Shown here one piece after another: positions 44,987 to 55,873 of a stretch of DNA of 64,000 bases. The notes under the pieces are model-generated. The model had not been told where the DNA came from. It worked only from the letters and a program-made list of their open reading frames with translations, and did no database searches. The stretch lies in assembly GCF_016097555.1 (NCBI RefSeq), contig NC_054702.1, positions 108,645,227 through 108,709,226 of the forward strand, in the 5' to 3' direction. This stretch comes from Gigantopelta aegis. Taxonomy: Eukaryota; Mollusca; Gastropoda; Neomphalida; Peltospiridae. Both the position numbers and the translations under genes were made by a program. The first letter of the stretch is position 1. Each line of letters begins with the position of its first letter.

Positions 44987-45921
44987 ATGCTGCAAGAAAC
45001 ATTAAAAGCGCTGACGACATCAATGAAGCTATTCGGTATTTACCACTTAAAGTGCTCTACCGAAGTGGAACCAGCTAAGATTGAAACATGGCAGATAAAA
45101 TTGAAGAAAGAAACCATGAAACTTTTTTTCAGCTTTAGAACGTACAATGTTGCAATTATGATTTTAGTTTGGGCCAATTTCTTGCGGTATATCCTAGGTA
45201 TACTGCCTCTTGATTCCAACTTCAACTTAAGAATAATACTGCTGATGTGGTTTGGTCTAGTGACATTCATCTCAGCGATAATGTTCTTAGCCTGTGAAAG
45301 GTCTTCACACCTGCCATCGTTTTACAAGCACTGGAATGATGTGTTTGACGGTTCCAGCGCCGTATTCGTGCAGTTGAAGCTGTCCAGATGCGTCATTCTC
45401 GGCACTATCGCAAGCTGGGTCTTAGTGTTGGTAGATCTCACCGGTATTGTCCTGCTCTTTTTCCTAGAAGACACAGACTTTAAGAAAGAGGCCATACGGC
45501 CGTTCCCAATTCGTAACCTTACTATAGGCGCGGTATGTGTTATTATTACATTTGCAGGTGGCATTATTGCCTTTTCTATCTCATTTGTAATTATTAATTA
45601 ATCAAATTAAGCTTTTACGAACTGTCAGAATTTCTAAGGAAACAGATCAAAGATGGCGCGCGACAGAATTCCTAGATGTTTACAAGAGTGTCGTCTGCTA
45701 CATCTTGATCTGTGTGAATGTGTCGCTGTGCTGGATCGGACGTTTTGCATGTTGATAGCGGTTTTACTCGCTGTTAACCTCCCCCTGGCCTGTTTCATTC
45801 TGTACCAGTTTGTGACTTACGAACTCAGTGTCGTCATGCTCCTTGTGTGTGTACTGTGGCTTATATCCAGTATACTGACCATGTTGGGCGTCACCATCAG
45901 CGCAGCAATGGTACATGAGGC
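44987..45921 (+). pseudogene. gustatory-receptor-like (GR/GRL) 7TM gene, frame-disturbed
   Basis: The first ATG in frame gives MLQETLKALTTSMKLFGIYH. TM segments: TYNVAIMILVWANFLRYILG, LLMWFGLVTFISAIMFLACE, ILGTIASWVLVLVDLTGIVL and VCVIITFAGGIIAFSISFVI. The fifth is LIAVLLAVNLPLACFILYQF and the sixth VVMLLVCVLWLISSILTMLG. The linker CRLLHLDLCECVAVLDRTF is typical of the inner loop before TM5 in insect-type GRs. The two in-frame ORFs (to 45601 and from 45653) are separated by about 50 nt where a different frame reads LIKLSFYELSEFLRKQIKDG, a credible loop. This implies two compensating shifts, or less likely a tiny intron (GTAATT to CAAAG). At 45922 GTAAGT follows GCG, a good donor, so TM7 should be on a later exon, not found. 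GRs are ligand-gated channels of inverted topology; the ligand is unknown. Confidence 0.55.
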
Positions 45922-46200
45922 GGTAAGTAGTTTGGAATCGGTTGAAATTCCATCATCGATCATCGGTTATAAGCGGTTTGCACTATCTGATCAACTTTCG
46001 ATTGCACAAACAGAATTATGTGAACATAAGGTTTTTAATTATCAATATCAGCACCTATTGTCGTGTTCATAGGAAAAGACTCTGAAAATAGCTAACGTTA
46101 CATTTAATACCTATAGATTCTATGTTTTTGGGTAGGTACATATGAAATAAACACCCCAAACCCCAACATATTTACATCGATTCCATCATTCAAACTGTAG
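45922..46200. repeat. dispersed repeat just after the GR-like splice donor
   Basis: Shares aaattccatcatcgat, ttcgattgcacaa-type phrases and acaccccaaaccccaacata with 21736-22080. It lies in the presumed intron. Confidence 0.6.
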
Positions 46201-46750
46201 GGACAATAGATTTCTTTCACATTCCTATTGCGCATGCGCGCGAAGAGAACGTCCCATGTCGAATTAGATTGTATCCAGGCTATTTTCAACTTGGAGGGGG
46301 GGGGGGGGCATTATCGACAGTTGACATGAGCGTCGTAAGTAGCTTCGTAGGAGATGGGAATCTTCTGGCGACTAATGTACATATTTCGTATTAGATGGTA
46401 CAATGGCTGTGGTAAAATGGTCTACTAAAGTTTACATCGGAATGGTTTAAGACCAAAAGCATTAACTCATTAACTTAGACGAAGTCTCTAGAGCCGCCTA
46501 TCAAGGGTTTTAGGGATGCAAAATTAAAAGATTCATACAATAAAATGAACTTAATTGGAATGCATTAGGATATTTTTAACAATTAGAACTATAGTTATAT
46601 TCACGCGGATTTTTAGTGAAGTTGAATTCTCAACATGTATCAGTATTTAAAATTTAATAAAATCTGCCTCCCCTTCCCCCTAAAAACAACAAAATCCCTA
46701 CCTTTATCACAGTTCTATTTTCCCTTTATCGTTTCATTAAAAAAGACAGT
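46201..46750. other. no gene seen
   Basis: G tract at 46296-46308. No TM7-coding exon for the GR-like gene was recognised here. Confidence 0.4.
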
Positions 46751-47671
46751 CTGATTAAAATTATCTCTACTGGGTCTAGCCAGTAGATCTAACAGCATTG
46801 CGTGGACTCCTATGTCCAGGTGACATTTCATCTATAAATAACAATTTAAATATCGACCAATTACACTTCGCCTTTTATAGCGTTATTCGGGAGCAAATTC
46901 TAAAAATATCGGGCGAGACTATTTATGCGAACTTGTTGGTCTATTTCAACATTGAAAAAACAGGAGGGAAAAGTGCAGTAATAAACTTTGGATTGTATAC
47001 TATTATCCTGTTCAATTATTTAGACCCAAAGTTTTTTGCAAATGTTACGTTTATTTCCTATTCGATATTTGTTTTCTTTGCATTTACATGAAAACAAACC
47101 CAAACCCCGATAGGTTTTATATACAAATCATCATATAAAATGCACGAAGTTGACTTAATTCCACTTTTTAAAAATCTCTGTGTCTTTTGAATGCACGTTA
47201 TTTCTCCTATAAATAACTAAGGTCATTTGCATATCAAAACATTGGGATCTGAGGCTACGTGAAGGCCATTATAGCTTGTTTCACTAAATTAAGGTTATTA
47301 TTGTTTTGCAGAGTGTAACAGCATTGTCTAATCTTTCCGTTAAACATAGATGTAAACAAACAGAACATGTAACCCTTTCTTGTAGGTGCATTATATTTAA
47401 TAAATTTAGCTAATGTATTATGTATTTTTATTTTATTATATCAATTATATATTAGCATACCATACCTAACCTAACACAACTGAGGTGTAGCACAGTAATA
47501 AACACAAATCACCTCACACACCGCAGGAATGTGCTTTCCAAATTTATAAATAAATTTAATGCAGGGCCAGACCCAGAAGACCAGGGGGGGGGGGATAAAA
47601 TGTCAAAGGCCACCAACATCAAATAATAATAAAAATGTTATTTAATTTGCCTCTAAATTGGGAACTCATAC

Positions 47672-47672
<1 letters not shown>

Positions 47673-47725
<53 letters not shown>

Positions 47726-47736
47726 ATATATATATA
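47673..47736. repeat. (TA)n microsatellite
   Basis: About 30 TA units with one C interruption near 47723, followed by G-rich sequence. Confidence 0.95.
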
Positions 47737-48038
47737 GTATTTAGGGTGGTGCTAGGGGCTGGGGTTTGGGGGTTGGGGGTTACATTTGTAATGCGAAAAA
47801 CCAAAGGGCTATTGTTCGGACTCGTATGGGTTCAACCACTTTTTCATCCCGCAGACACAGCCTTGAATGTTCAAAATACGATAGCATTGCTTGGTCAATA
47901 ACATCATTATTTCGATCTATGACTGCACGTGCTATTGTAGCAATGTGTAAATCACGTAAAATAAAAGTTAGGTAGGGTATATAAATTCATTGAAAATGTA
48001 TTAGTCGACATTCTTGTTATTGTTATTTCAGGAAAAAT

Positions 48039-49385
48039 ATGGGTAAATCGAAAAACACTTCAGTTGATGTAAAATCGTGTATTAAGAACGTTTTCGATTA
48101 TTTTGAAGATGAATATCAGCGCGGTAGACCTAGGTATGCTTCTTATCGAATTGTCGATCGAGTTGCCGCTGCACTTAAAGTTTCGGTTTCAACAGTAAAA
48201 AGAACTTTGAAAAATCTAAGCTCTACGAATCCAAGCACAGAAATCACTGTTAAAAAACGCGACAGAAAACTCATCGATTTATTTGATAAAGATGTTATTA
48301 GACGACGAGTATACAGATTTTATAGAGAGGGCGAATTACCTACATTACATAAGATTAACGTGCCTTTAAGGGAGGAATGTGGAATCAACATATCCATATC
48401 AACTTTACGAAGAACACTCCATGACCTCGATTTTAAATACCAACATATGTCTACAACCGGAAAAGTGATTTTTGAGGACGCCAATATATCAGACAGGAGA
48501 CTGTCCTATCTCCATGAAATATCCAGTTTACGAGAACAGGGGTATTTAATAGTGTATCAAGATGAGACCTGGGTGAATGTCAACCACACAACATCCCACC
48601 ACTGGACAGATATCCACCCGGGCACAAGTACCGCCAATCACCTGCCGAAATCAGACGCTGCTGATCGAGTTCCTAAACTCTGTTCGGTGACTGGGAAGGG
48701 AAAAAGACTTATTATTTGTCTGTCTGTGATAAATATGGATTGATAGATGGCTGTGAATTGATCTTTGAGGCTAAAAAAAACAGACGGAGACTATCATGGT
48801 GAGATGAATCATGAAAATTTCATCAAATGGTTTGAAGAACAACTTATGCCTTCTCTACCAGAACCTTCTGTTATGGTCATGGATAACGCAAGCTACCACA
48901 ACAAATTAACTGAGATTACACGATGTCCTGCACTAAGCGCTAAAAAGGAAGAAATTCAGTCGTGGCTACGAAACAAAAATATACCTTTTGAGAGTAGCAT
49001 GACAAAGCCAGTTCTTTATGAACTTGTGAAAAGTAACAAATATGCAAAGCAATTTGTTACTGATGATATTGCTGAACGCCATGGGCACTTGTGTCTAAGA
49101 CTGCCGCCAAGACATTCTGAACTCAATCCGATAGAACTGATCTGGAGTCAAGTCAAAGGGCACATAGCTCGTCATAATGATGGTAAAATGACCACGGTGC
49201 GGAGAGAACTTGCACATGCATTGAACTGTGTCACACCTACACACTTCTCTGACGCAGTTAAACATGTAATAAAGATCGAAGAAGATTTTAGAAAACAAAA
49301 TAGTTTTATAAGAAATAAAATACCCCCTGTGATAGTCCCCCTTAACGAAGATAGTGATGAAGAAATGAGTTCGTCGACTGATTAA
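48039..49385 (+). pseudogene. Sailor-like IS630/Tc1/mariner transposase with two frameshifts
   Basis: The N-terminus has an HTH (RIVDRVAAALKVSVSTVKRT). Catalytic residues lie in VYQDETWVN, VMVMDNASYHN and SELNPIELIWSQVK. There are 83 residues between the second Asp and the Glu by my count, which fits the long-spaced Sailor (DD82E) group rather than DD34-41. The C-terminal tail is acidic (NEDSDEEMSSSTD). The frame is lost near 48729 (after IICLSV) and restored after an A8 run at 48773-48780; the intervening codons DKYGLIDGCELIFEA are still legible, so the damage is recent or partly sequencing error. An acceptor (tgttattgttatttcag) ends at 48030, hinting at an intron before the start codon. It is centred between the arms of the 4.06 kb element. 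Confidence 0.8.
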
Positions 49386-49539
49386 GTTATTTCTCGATAC
49401 CCATCAGGAGTATTACTTTAATGTATGCATGAACTCTTTAACACCAAAAACAATTTATTTCCATATCATTCACTATCAAACAACCTAACAACCTATAAAC
49501 TAATCGACTAGAAATGCATATAGACTACACATACATACG

Positions 49540-49867
49540 AGAGAAATGTTTATTTAACGACACACTCAACGCATTTGATATATACGTTTATGTGGCGTCA
49601 GACAAAACGGTTAAGGAGCATTATGACAGTGAGAAAGAAACTCGCTACCGCCACATGGGCCACTGTTTCCGATAAGCAATTTTGATAAGCAATAAGGGAC
49701 GTTTTATATGCACCATCCCATAGACAGGATAGCACATACCACAGCCTTTACATCAGTTGTGGTGCACAGGCTGGAACTAGACACAACCCAATGAGTCCAC
49801 CATGTGGGATCGATCAGTCGACCTACCATGAGCGAACGCTTTACCTCTGAGCTACGTCCCGCTCCAT
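49540..49867 (-). mobile_element. SINE copy, near full length
   Basis: Minus-strand SINE: tail at the left (tgtttatttaacgacacact), gaaactcgctaccgccacat in the centre, head at the right (gagctacgtcccgctcc). A short fragment of the tail in the other orientation follows at 49975-50015 (gttgagtgcgtcgttacata). Confidence 0.85.
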
Positions 49868-50013
49868 ATACAAAAGAAGCCTTAAGTGGGGTTGGGGTTG
49901 TGCAGAGGGTCATACCTCCACCAATCGCATGCATACCATATTCTTCTCTCTCTCTCCCTATAACCATATAACCATAGATTAAAATAAGTTGAGTGCGTCG
50001 TTACATAAATGAC

Positions 50014-50084
<71 letters not shown>
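50014..50084. repeat. (TC)n microsatellite
   Basis: About 34 TC units directly after a SINE tail fragment. Confidence 0.95.
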
Positions 50085-50085
<1 letters not shown>

Positions 50086-50806
50086 TCAGCGCGCGCGCTT
50101 GTGTATTCTACAATATAATTATAATATTTGATACATATTTTTTTTTCAAACTGAGGTTTTGTCACTTGAACTCCCCACCTGAATCCGCGCCTGCTTCATG
50201 TTTACAGATATTTTCTTAAATATAGGTCATACTACGATTTGTGCGGATAGGACGATAGAACCGAACATTAGTTTGAAACGCACTATAGAATGATGCTTTT
50301 GATATGCAAATGACCTTAGTTATTTATAGGAGAAATAACGTGCATTCAAAAGAGACAGAGATTTTTAAAAAGTGGAATTAAGTCAACTTCGTGCATTTTA
50401 TATGATGATTTGTATATAAAACCTGTCGGGGTTTGGGTTTGTTTTCATGTAAATGCAAAGAAAACAAATATCGAATAGGAAATAAACGTAACATTTGCAA
50501 AAAACTTTGGGTCTAAATAATTGAACAGGATAAAAGGCTATACCATCACGGTTTATTTTTTCGTCTTGAAACGAATTTTATATAAAATTTTATATTGCAA
50601 TTAGTTTCCGGCATACTTCGTAATTCACCCAAATTATTTCGTATACCCTCGGCATAATCCCGAATGTTTTCAAATTCTTTTCAAATCACTGGCATGATTT
50701 TGCAAGTAAGGTTTTGATATGTCGAATGAAAGGTCAACTGGACATGAGCTCCAACGGGCTGCTGTTAGATCCACATGTAATAGTGGAGCTAATTTTAATT
50801 AGATTG

Positions 50807-51124
50807 TAATCAATACTACATGTCTATCTACAAATTATTTATTTATTCATTTTATTTACTTTTCACTATCTTTTATATCAGACACATACAGCTTCATTTG
50901 AAATATATGGTATTTACAAAGTTAAAAACAATTCTTTATTTATCTTATCTTATTTATTTATTTATTTATATTTATTTATTTATTTATTTAATTAATTATT
51001 TAATTAATTAATTTTTCTCTTTATTTCTTTCTTTTATTTACTCATCACTATATTTTATATCAGAAATATCTGGTATTTACGAAGTTTTAAATATACATGT
51101 ATTTATTATTTATCATTATTATTA
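50807..51124. repeat. TTTA-rich low-complexity tract
   Basis: (TTTA)n-like runs at 50938-51015 and an (ATT)n run at 51105-51125. No gene. Confidence 0.8.
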
Positions 51125-51300
51125 TTTAGGGGGCTCAATGGTACAACGCTCGCTTGATGCACGGTCGGTCTGGGATCGATCCCCCATTGGGCTATTTCTC
51201 GTTCCAGGCAGTGCACCATGACTGGTATATTAAAGGCCGCGATATGTTTTATCCTGTCTGTGAGATGGTGCATCACTAGCAGCAAGTTCATTAAAAGACA
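51125..51300 (+). mobile_element. SINE copy, 3' truncated
   Basis: ctcaatggtacaacgctcgc, box B in gggatcgatccccc, ttccaggcagtgcaccatga, ending at gcagcaagttc. Confidence 0.85.
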
Positions 51301-51345
51301 AACGATAACCCTTTTATTTGCTTAACCCGTTACCATCGTGATATT

Positions 51346-53276
51346 CTGGGCCCCGTTTCACGAAGCTATCTTAGCACTACTATCGCCGTAAATGCCTACT
51401 GTCACGGGGATCCTATAATACCCGTAACTGAATAAAACACGATTATCCAAATATCTCTCCTAACTGTATATCTATTAGATCTCTCTGTAACGGGCAGTTC
51501 AAAACCCGCGTGGCTCTTCTAGGTATGATCAGAGATAAGATCTTATATAAAGTATGTATAATATAGCACGTTTAGTTCACTAGAAAACACAACAAAAACA
51601 CAATACACTTTGGAATCTTTATTAACCTACGCTGACAAATGTACTGCCGCAGTAGTTAATTAACAACAACAAATAATAACAACCCAGAACTGATCACTTA
51701 CTTAGTTAATCTCTAGGTGTCTAGTTTACACAATATTCTAATCACTTCACCGTGACACAACACCCACACGTGTGATAATTGAGAAACGCTGCCAGGGGAA
51801 CTTAATTAGTAAAGGAATTACAACTCTATTCCTAACTGGTTAATTTTTAATTAACCCTTAACTACTCATTCAGTAACCTTGTAATACAGACTTAATACTG
51901 GTACATATCACCATAAAGACAATAACCTACAGTTTACCTAGGTCCTCTAGGATGACTGGCTAAGCTTTAATAATATTAGAACAATGAATCCTACAGTTTA
52001 CTTCGTCAGATTACCGGAAACACCTTCTAAATAATATTGGTATAATACAGTATTAAAATATTTAAAGTCACATCAATCACATCAAGTTTATACTACAGAG
52101 CAGAAATAATATATAATTACCAGTCCGGACGGACAACGTTCCCTGGGAGCCTTCCTTTTGTTTCTCCCTGATATCTCTAAAACCCTAGCTATTTATTATA
52201 AAAAATCCGAATATCGCCTGGGGGCACATCGCGGCACCGAATACCTACAAGTAATATTTCCACAGCGACCAAGCCGGCATATTTTTCTTAGAAGCCTAGA
52301 CTGGTCGTCGCCTAGTTCGCCAGCAATACCCCGATCGTACCGAACTCGCGAAGATATTACGTAACTACTGGCCACATGGCCTCCGCACCAGGTCTGGGTG
52401 TGTATTGAAAACAGCTCGACCACCGTCGCGCAGAGGTATTACGTAACAAAGTGCCCACCTGGGCTTAAGTGCATATTGGGGCTGCACACGGGCCTCTAAA
52501 ACAATTAATATCGCCACAGGCGAAAACAAATTAAGAGCATGTTCCGTCACACCTACTATCGCCTCTTTAACTTTGTTCTACGATCGCCAGCCCGTTCCAC
52601 GACGCAGTGGCAGCGTAGCTTACTATCATCGTAAATTACTGTGAAAATTTACAATAGGTACCAGGCAGTTGTAAGCCACTAACGTAGCTGTCAATTGGCT
52701 GTTAATTGATGATTTGGTCATTTTCTAAGAAGTATACTAACTTTTGGTATAAAATGGATCTAATATATACCAAATACCTTTTATAAAACTCGGCGTTCGA
52801 TGAAAAACATTCTAGGCCATACAAACGTTACATGAAAATACGGGAGATAACTTTCATGTCTTATGCATTCGGCAATTATCGCTTAGCAAATGAAGTTACT
52901 TCATGGATGTCTGATACCATTGAATACATCCAAGATGTTCCGAAAAGTCGGTAACCAATTTATTATTTAACATATTCGTACTTCTTTGCAAAGAATATAT
53001 TAATCATTAAAGGGGCACTTACGACTACCGTAAGATTGCTTCGTGGAACGGCTGTAAAGTTTACGGTGCCAGTTGAAAAACTATAATCATTGGTTACCCC
53101 ATAAACTAAATATTAAAAATGACATTATTTAGTTACTTTCATTTGTGTATTTTTTCCACTTGAACAGAAGACGATATATTTAGTACGTTTAAAAAAAAAA
53201 AAAAATTAAATTTCTCTATTTAGCATTAAGTCAATATAATTAACCTTAGCTACAATTCTTTCGTGGAACGGGGACC
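51346..53276. mobile_element. MITE-type elements with CGTTYCACGAA ends, nested
   Basis: Outer ends: GGGCCCCGTTTCACGAAGC at 51349 and, inverted, GGTCCCCGTTCCACGAAAG at 53276. Inner pair at 52588-53054: CAGCCCGTTCCACGA and, inverted, CAGCCGTTCCACGA. Both carry the following ATCTTAGC / ATCGTAA-type phrases of the same family. The solo LTR at 51400-52551 is inserted near the left end. Whether there are two or three original elements is unclear. Confidence 0.55.
51400..52551. mobile_element. solo LTR of an LTR retrotransposon
   Basis: 1,152 bp, beginning TGTCACGG and ending CGTCACA, flanked by the 5 bp direct repeat CCTAC (51395-51399 and 52552-52556). It looks whole as a single LTR; the internal region and the second LTR are absent, as after recombination between the two LTRs. 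5 bp duplications fit Gypsy, BEL/Pao or Copia; the family cannot be set without coding sequence. It inserted into a MITE-like element, so it is younger than that element. ORFs inside it are incidental. Confidence 0.75.
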
Positions 53277-54200
53277 AGTACTAAACATAACCATATTCCA
53301 AAATTAATACGCGAACGAAAAAACTTAAAAGTGGATTACGCAAAACTAGACAACCATTCACGCAGTTTTTAGAGACTTGAAATACAATCTTCTTTTTTAT
53401 AATGTTTGAATAAACCGGAAAATAATCGCTTCTGGGTGCGATATTTATTTCAGTGCTACATCTGCGATGGCCTTGGTTACCCGATCAACAGAACTTGCTA
53501 AATGTTTTAGACCCCCTCTCCTCTCCCCTCCCTAGGAAGGTGCCAAAACGTGGGGGCACACACACACACACACACACAGATATATACATATAAACCATCG
53601 CTGCTGCTACTGGATCAAGAAAAGTGGGATTATCGAATAGGTTAAATTTGATTTGCGTAACTCAATTCTAATTTTATAAATGGATACAAAAAAATGTAAC
53701 ATATTAAATGCCTCCTCATAATCTGATTAGGGAAGCAAATAATCAATAATTAAATAATTCATGACGTTTGCAATATCGCCATCACCCTCATAAAGAACAC
53801 CATTGTTTTCAGTAAGTGGAAATGTTGATTTGGAATTATCTTTTTGTTTTATATATCCGTGCTTTTTAATATATTATATCTAGTTTCGTATTATAATCAA
53901 TGTTTAGCATTACGGATACTTGAGATAACTTTGTTACGCGCCTCTCCTAATCTCGTTGTGTATTTTTCTTTGTTTGCCTTTGTATGACGTCTATTAAAAT
54001 CGTAATATTTCCATTCATCTAAGGAGAATTGTTTCGTCTAATAGTAACAGATTTGTGTGGAATAAAATCATCAGTTGATCAGTGCAATTGCTTATAGTTG
54101 TAACCATTAACTCGGCTATAATACAATATTGTTTAACGAACTTGGCATCATTAAATTTTGTTCAACGGATTATACCTGTCTAAAAATTTCGCAATGCTCG
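53277..54200. other. no gene seen
   Basis: A (CA)n run at 53556-53578. Nothing else recognised. Confidence 0.4.
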
Positions 54201-54204
54201 ACAC

Positions 54205-54875
54205 TCGTCCATAGGCGGGCGGGGGCAGGTTGGTTTCTGGCTGATTTAAACGAAAGTGTCCGAATCTGGATAACAACATTTGCTTTTAATATTTGTATTA
54301 ATGCCAAACATAAGCGTAGGAGACAGAGGGGCGGGAGGTAAGGCCAACTGCCCCCCCCCCCCCATAGTGCCTAGTGCTGGAGCAAAAACTCAAATTTGGG
54401 CAAAATGATAGATAATCGTGTAAAATGTGTTAACCTGAGACCGTTTCACCACGTATTTTTATCATTCTACCATCAAAATTAGTTGCAATCCACGTAAAAA
54501 TGCGTTGTGATCGTTTGCAAACCTATATAGCTGTTTGGAAGTAATCCTAATATGAAAAATATATATATTGTTATCCAGATTCGAGCATTTTCGTTTAATT
54601 CGGGAAAAAGCTAGCCTGCCCCCCCCCCCCCCCCCCCCCCCCCCCGTAGAAAAATGGGAGCTCATACGTCTATGCTGACAAACGAATCATTTCGCATTTT
54701 TACATGGCTTGCAACTAATTGTGTGGGTAGATTCATGGTAAAAACGCCTCAGTTTACCACATTATGCCCGAATATCTATAATTTTTGCCCGACTTTGAGG
54801 ATGTGCTCCAGCAGTAGGGAGGTGCGGCAACACCCCCCCCCCCCCCCCCCCCCCCCCCCACACACACACACGCCG
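54205..54875. repeat. cluster of the G/C-tract repeat family
   Basis: A direct part (54209-54300: caggttggtttctggctga...cgaatctggataacaacatt) is followed by three C tracts at 54350-54363, 54620-54645 and 54832-54859. An inverted part (54570-54620: ttatccagattcgagcattt) and ggtaaaaacgcctcagttta (54737-54756) complete it. Matches 14907-15180 and 13676-13770. Confidence 0.7.
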
Positions 54876-55570
54876 CCCATCTCTTCCCTGTCTTATACGC
54901 TTATAAAAATGTGCTCGTCTTTGGGCATACTTTCTATGCTCTTTGACATCTTCCTGAGCAATTCTGAGCACTCGTAATGCATCCATCAGCACTGTTCAGT
55001 TCGTTTTGTTGATGAAAAGTGTCGATAACTTTGACTTAAACAACCCCTTTCGTGCGTTTAAGTATTTCAATGCATTTTAAACGCAGGTGTAAAACTTAGT
55101 GATCTTGATTATACGCATGTAACATAAACGTGCTTCGTAATTTGGTTACTAAAATACACACGGCTGTTTTGGATAGTTACACGCGGTTAAGGGACAAACA
55201 CCTTTCGTAAATTCGTCCCTATATATTAATTCACTCACCTTGCTAACGCAGTTTAGTTCTTAGTTTTGTTACACTGTCGTCTCAGTGACTTTCGTCGCCG
55301 AGTTTCCCGACACCTGGACAACACACCATTCAATCGAATGACAGTGAACTCTTATTACAACTTACACGATGGGCAAGCTGACCTTTGTTGGTTTCAGACA
55401 GTTGATTGGCTATTGGCCATTCTCGGGGCCAAAAAGGCCCATATAGACTGGATGCGGCGCGTGCGTGCGTGCGTGCGTGCGGTCCGGTAAAAATAAAAAA
55501 TAAAAAATTGAAATACATTAGTTTCCGTCTTCGATAGAAAAGTTGGCGTGAGCCAACATTTGCGTCCATG
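54876..55570. other. no gene seen
   Basis: A GTGC-repeat run at 55459-55482. ORFs on both strands lack domains. Confidence 0.4.
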
Positions 55571-55574
55571 ATAG

Positions 55575-55741
55575 GCGTGTGGTACAACAGCTTGTTTTGA
55601 TCCACTCATAGCGTCTAGACTGGAAGAGTGCGCCTTAAGAGGCGGAACACTGCCCAGTAGGCGTGTGGTACAACAGCTTGTTTTGATCGACTCATAGCGT
55701 CTAGACTGGAAGAGTGCACCTTAAGAGGCGGAACATTGCCC
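55575..55741. repeat. tandem duplication, 83 bp unit x2
   Basis: Unit with aggcgtgtggtacaacagct, catagcgtctagactggaag and ccttaagaggcggaaca, at 55575-55657 and 55658-55740. Only a few differences, so it is recent. The unit starts with the acaacagcttgtt phrase of the LINE-like 3' end at 17012. Confidence 0.85.
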
Positions 55742-55873
55742 GGTAGTAAAGCGCTCGCCAGGGGCTTGTAACACGAACCACTCGTAATTTTACTCCTCAC
55801 CTAGGACAGGCGTAAATTTCCAGATTTATGACAAAATTTAGTTCTAACCCAGACCAGCATTGACGTAACATTA

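Larger units (their letters stand above)
46751..50806. mobile_element. 4.06 kb element with ~500 bp inverted arms
   Basis: Left arm 46751-47239, right arm 50297-50806. The innermost ~235 bp of the arms is nearly identical (tatgcaaatgaccttagtta, ataggagaaataacgtgcat). The middle is more diverged, and the outer ~80 bp again match (ctgattaaaatta against the inverse of taattttaattag; atctaacagc; catgtccag). The core holds a Sailor-like transposase, a SINE and a TC array. No target site duplication was seen at the tips. The 97-codon ORF in the left arm has no recognisable family. Confidence 0.75.

Noticed and set aside
45585-45652. A ~65 nt intron in the GR-like gene as the preferred model
   Set aside because: GTAATT...CAAAG is possible, but the skipped bases read as a convincing receptor loop in another frame, so frame disturbance is preferred.
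46798-47091. Gene in the left inverted arm
   Set aside because: The ORF lies in arm sequence that is not kept open in the right arm; no recognisable family.
47635-47975. N-terminal exon of the Sailor-type gene
   Set aside because: ORFs include the (TA)n array, and no HTH or family motif is seen; only the acceptor near 48030 hints at an upstream exon.
51400-52551. Host genes inside the LTR (short ORFs at 52158-52550)
   Set aside because: Short, overlapping on both strands, and inside a solo LTR.
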